NCBI GenBank assembly: GCA_903872155.1
Contig: CAIQJP010000003.1
Location: 62,001 to 126,000 of the forward strand
Direction of reading: 5' to 3'
DNA length: 64,000 nt
From: an uncultured Actinomycetes bacterium
GTDB lineage: Bacteria; Actinomycetota; Acidimicrobiia; Acidimicrobiales; Ilumatobacteraceae
This document shows, in pieces, positions 62,970-64,000 of the stretch. The translations under genes were made by a program, and so were the position numbers. The notes beneath the pieces were generated by a model that worked only from the letters and a program-made list of their open reading frames with translations, ran no database searches and was not told the DNA's origin. Each line of letters begins with the position of its first letter. Within the stretch, counting starts at the first letter, position 1.

Positions 62970-63473
62970 GTGCTCGTTGAGAAGTCCGCTGACGATTGGT
63001 TTGCCATCACTGATGAACCGTTGTCAGTTGGTGAGTTGTACGACTGGGCGGTACGTCCCGATTGTGGGGCCGTGGTGGTTTTTTCTGGCACCGTTCGCGA
63101 CCACGCCATCGAAGGTGAACAGTTGCGCTCAGGTGTTGAATTTCTTGAGTATGAGGCGTATGCCGAAGAGGTCATTCCCCGCTTTCGTTCCATCGCTGTT
63201 GAGGCCCGTCAACGTTGGAATGAAATCGGACGCTTTGCTTTGGTCCATCGAGTCGGACGTATTGAACTTGGTGAGTCCTCGGTGATCGCGGTTGTTTCAG
63301 CTGCGCATCGCCCCGAGGCATTTGAAGCGGCACGATTTGCCATTGACGCACTGAAGTCGTCAGCCCCCATTTGGAAACACGAGACCTGGGATGGCGGAAG
63401 TGACTGGGGAACAGGAGCCAAGGCTCCGGTTAATGCCTCGCAAGTTCGATCACCTGAAGGTGCTGGTCACTGA
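62970..63473 (+). CDS. moaE: MoaE, molybdopterin synthase catalytic subunit
   Basis: A 167-aa MoaE: VVVFSGTVRDHAIEG, FLEYEAYAEEVIPRF, ALVHRVGRIELGESSVIAVVSAAHR and the catalytic Lys region LKSSAPIWKHETWDGG. With thiocarboxylated MoaD it converts cPMP to molybdopterin. MoaD is not nearby. I chose the GTG giving MLVEKSADDW; the earlier in-frame ATG adds a leader that is not family-like. The next gene starts within its stop. Confidence 0.9.
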   Translation: MLVEKSADDWFAITDEPLSVGELYDWAVRPDCGAVVVFSGTVRDHAIEGEQLRSGVEFLEYEAYAEEVIPRFRSIAVEARQRWNEIGRFALVHRVGRIELGESSVIAVVSAAHRPEAFEAARFAIDALKSSAPIWKHETWDGGSDWGTGAKAPVNASQVRSPEGAGH

Positions 63474-63688
63474 TGGTCTATGTCTTAGTGGCAGTTGTTG
63501 TTATTTGTGTTGTGGTATTTGCAGCATTGGCAACAAGTCGACGCACTCCAACAAGCAATGACAGCGTTGCTGATTTTCAGCGCCATCTCAACGCTTTGTC
63601 GCCTGAAGCACGTCGACAGACGGTGGAGAATTATCCCGTTGTGACATCGCCGATCGAAGAAACCGAGGAACAAGACGATGGCACGTGA
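63473..63688 (+). CDS. Small single-pass membrane protein between moaE and mreB
   Basis: A 71-aa protein: an N-terminal membrane helix (VYVLVAVVVICVVVFAALA), a basic anchor (TSRRTP), and a helical cytoplasmic part (VADFQRHLNALSPEARRQTVENYP) ending in acidic residues. It overlaps moaE by one base and mreB by 11 bp, so it is translationally coupled to mreB. No family recognised; a role near the cell-shape machinery is suggested only by position. Confidence 0.7.
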   Translation: MVYVLVAVVVICVVVFAALATSRRTPTSNDSVADFQRHLNALSPEARRQTVENYPVVTSPIEETEEQDDGT

Positions 63689-64000
63689 CCTTGCAATTGA
63701 CTTAGGTACTGCAAACACACTGGTGTATATGAAGGGTCGCGGCATTGTGCTGAACGAACCTTCAGTGATCGCACTCAATCGTCAGACCGGAGAAGTACTG
63801 GCAACTGGTCACGAAGCGTGGCACATGATTGGTCGTACGCCTGGTTACATCGTTGCAGTTCGTCCGCTTCGCGGTGGGGCCATTACTGACTTCGATGTCA
63901 CCGAACGCATGATTCGTTTGCTGTTGCAGCGAGTCGGAGTCAGCCGTTTTACTCGCCCCAAGGTGGTTATTTGCGTGCCTTCGGCAATTACTGAAGTCGA
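63678..64000 (+). CDS. mreB: MreB, rod-shape actin homologue (3' truncated by window edge)
   Basis: The visible 107 codons begin MARDLAIDLGTANTLVY, the phosphate-1 motif of actin-like ATPases, followed by KGRGIVLNEPSVIA, AWHMIGRTPGYIVAVRPLRGGAITDFDVTE and VVICVPSAITEV, all typical of MreB. MreB filaments organise wall synthesis and rod shape. The gene runs off the window. Confidence 0.95.
   Translation, partial: MARDLAIDLGTANTLVYMKGRGIVLNEPSVIALNRQTGEVLATGHEAWHMIGRTPGYIVAVRPLRGGAITDFDVTERMIRLLLQRVGVSRFTRPKVVICVPSAITEV

Overview
The window reads as a mid-GC actinobacterial chromosome, most likely from class Acidimicrobiia. Evidence: two WhiB-family Fe-S regulators, an F420/PPOX-type flavoprotein, a DUF2342 protein, a DUF222/13E12 HNH endonuclease with a LexA-type box, a pst-phoU-senX3-regX3 phosphate locus, a fused OleBC protein and a typical actinobacterial 'ERPWRHPSE' leader in a membrane protease-like protein. 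The class assignment is inference; no rRNA is present to confirm it. Genes are densely packed on both strands, with many 4-bp ATGA overlaps. No rRNA, tRNA, CRISPR array, IS element or prophage was seen.

Layout. 1-0.6 kb: end of a beta-rich protein, then a perfect 25-bp hairpin. 0.7-5.2 kb: oleA-oleBC-oleD, a complete long-chain olefin pathway. 5.2-16.8 kb: mixed genes (NRAMP-like transporter, exonuclease III, class II aldolase-like protein, truncated sugar-kinase domain, pentapeptide-repeat lipoprotein, ferritin-like protein, saccharopine-dehydrogenase-like protein), then a minus-strand operon built around a DUF4157 (eCIS-core) protein with internal hydrophobic segments. 16.8-22.8 kb: a BMP-type nucleoside ABC importer operon whose last gene, linked by 4-bp overlap, is a Rieske oxygenase. 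23-25 kb: DEAD-box helicase and PPOX protein. 25-29.6 kb: crotonase, CoA-transferase and an unrecognised 503-aa coupled protein. 29.7-33.9 kb: Nudix, PhyH-type dioxygenase, SOS-type HNH gene, LPMTG surface protein. 34-46.3 kb: central metabolism (B12-binding protein, sucCD, purH, metF, aldehyde dehydrogenase, O-acyltransferase, mdh, deoD), then a 2-oxoglutarate oxygenase coupled to a formaldehyde-activating-enzyme homologue. 46.5-48.2 kb: whiB, formiminotransferase, tatA, whiB. 48.5-58.3 kb: ppk, pstSCAB, two phoU genes, senX3-regX3. 58.3-64 kb: MFS protein, DUF2342 protein, degenerate SDR, protease-like membrane protein, moaE and the start of mreB.

How the genes work together. The ole genes encode every step from two acyl-CoAs to an olefin. 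The 48.5-58.3 kb block is a self-contained phosphate circuit: polyphosphate kinase, high-affinity Pi importer, PhoU signalling and a two-component system, with 11-bp direct-repeat Pho-box candidates before pstS and before the second phoU. One-carbon genes (purH, metF, fae homologue, formiminotransferase) lie within about 10 kb. The two most unusual modules are the 2OG oxygenase plus Fae pair, which suggests oxidative demethylation with formaldehyde capture, and the nucleoside importer plus Rieske pair, which suggests uptake followed by oxygenation or N-demethylation of a purine-like compound. Both interpretations are inference from gene linkage.
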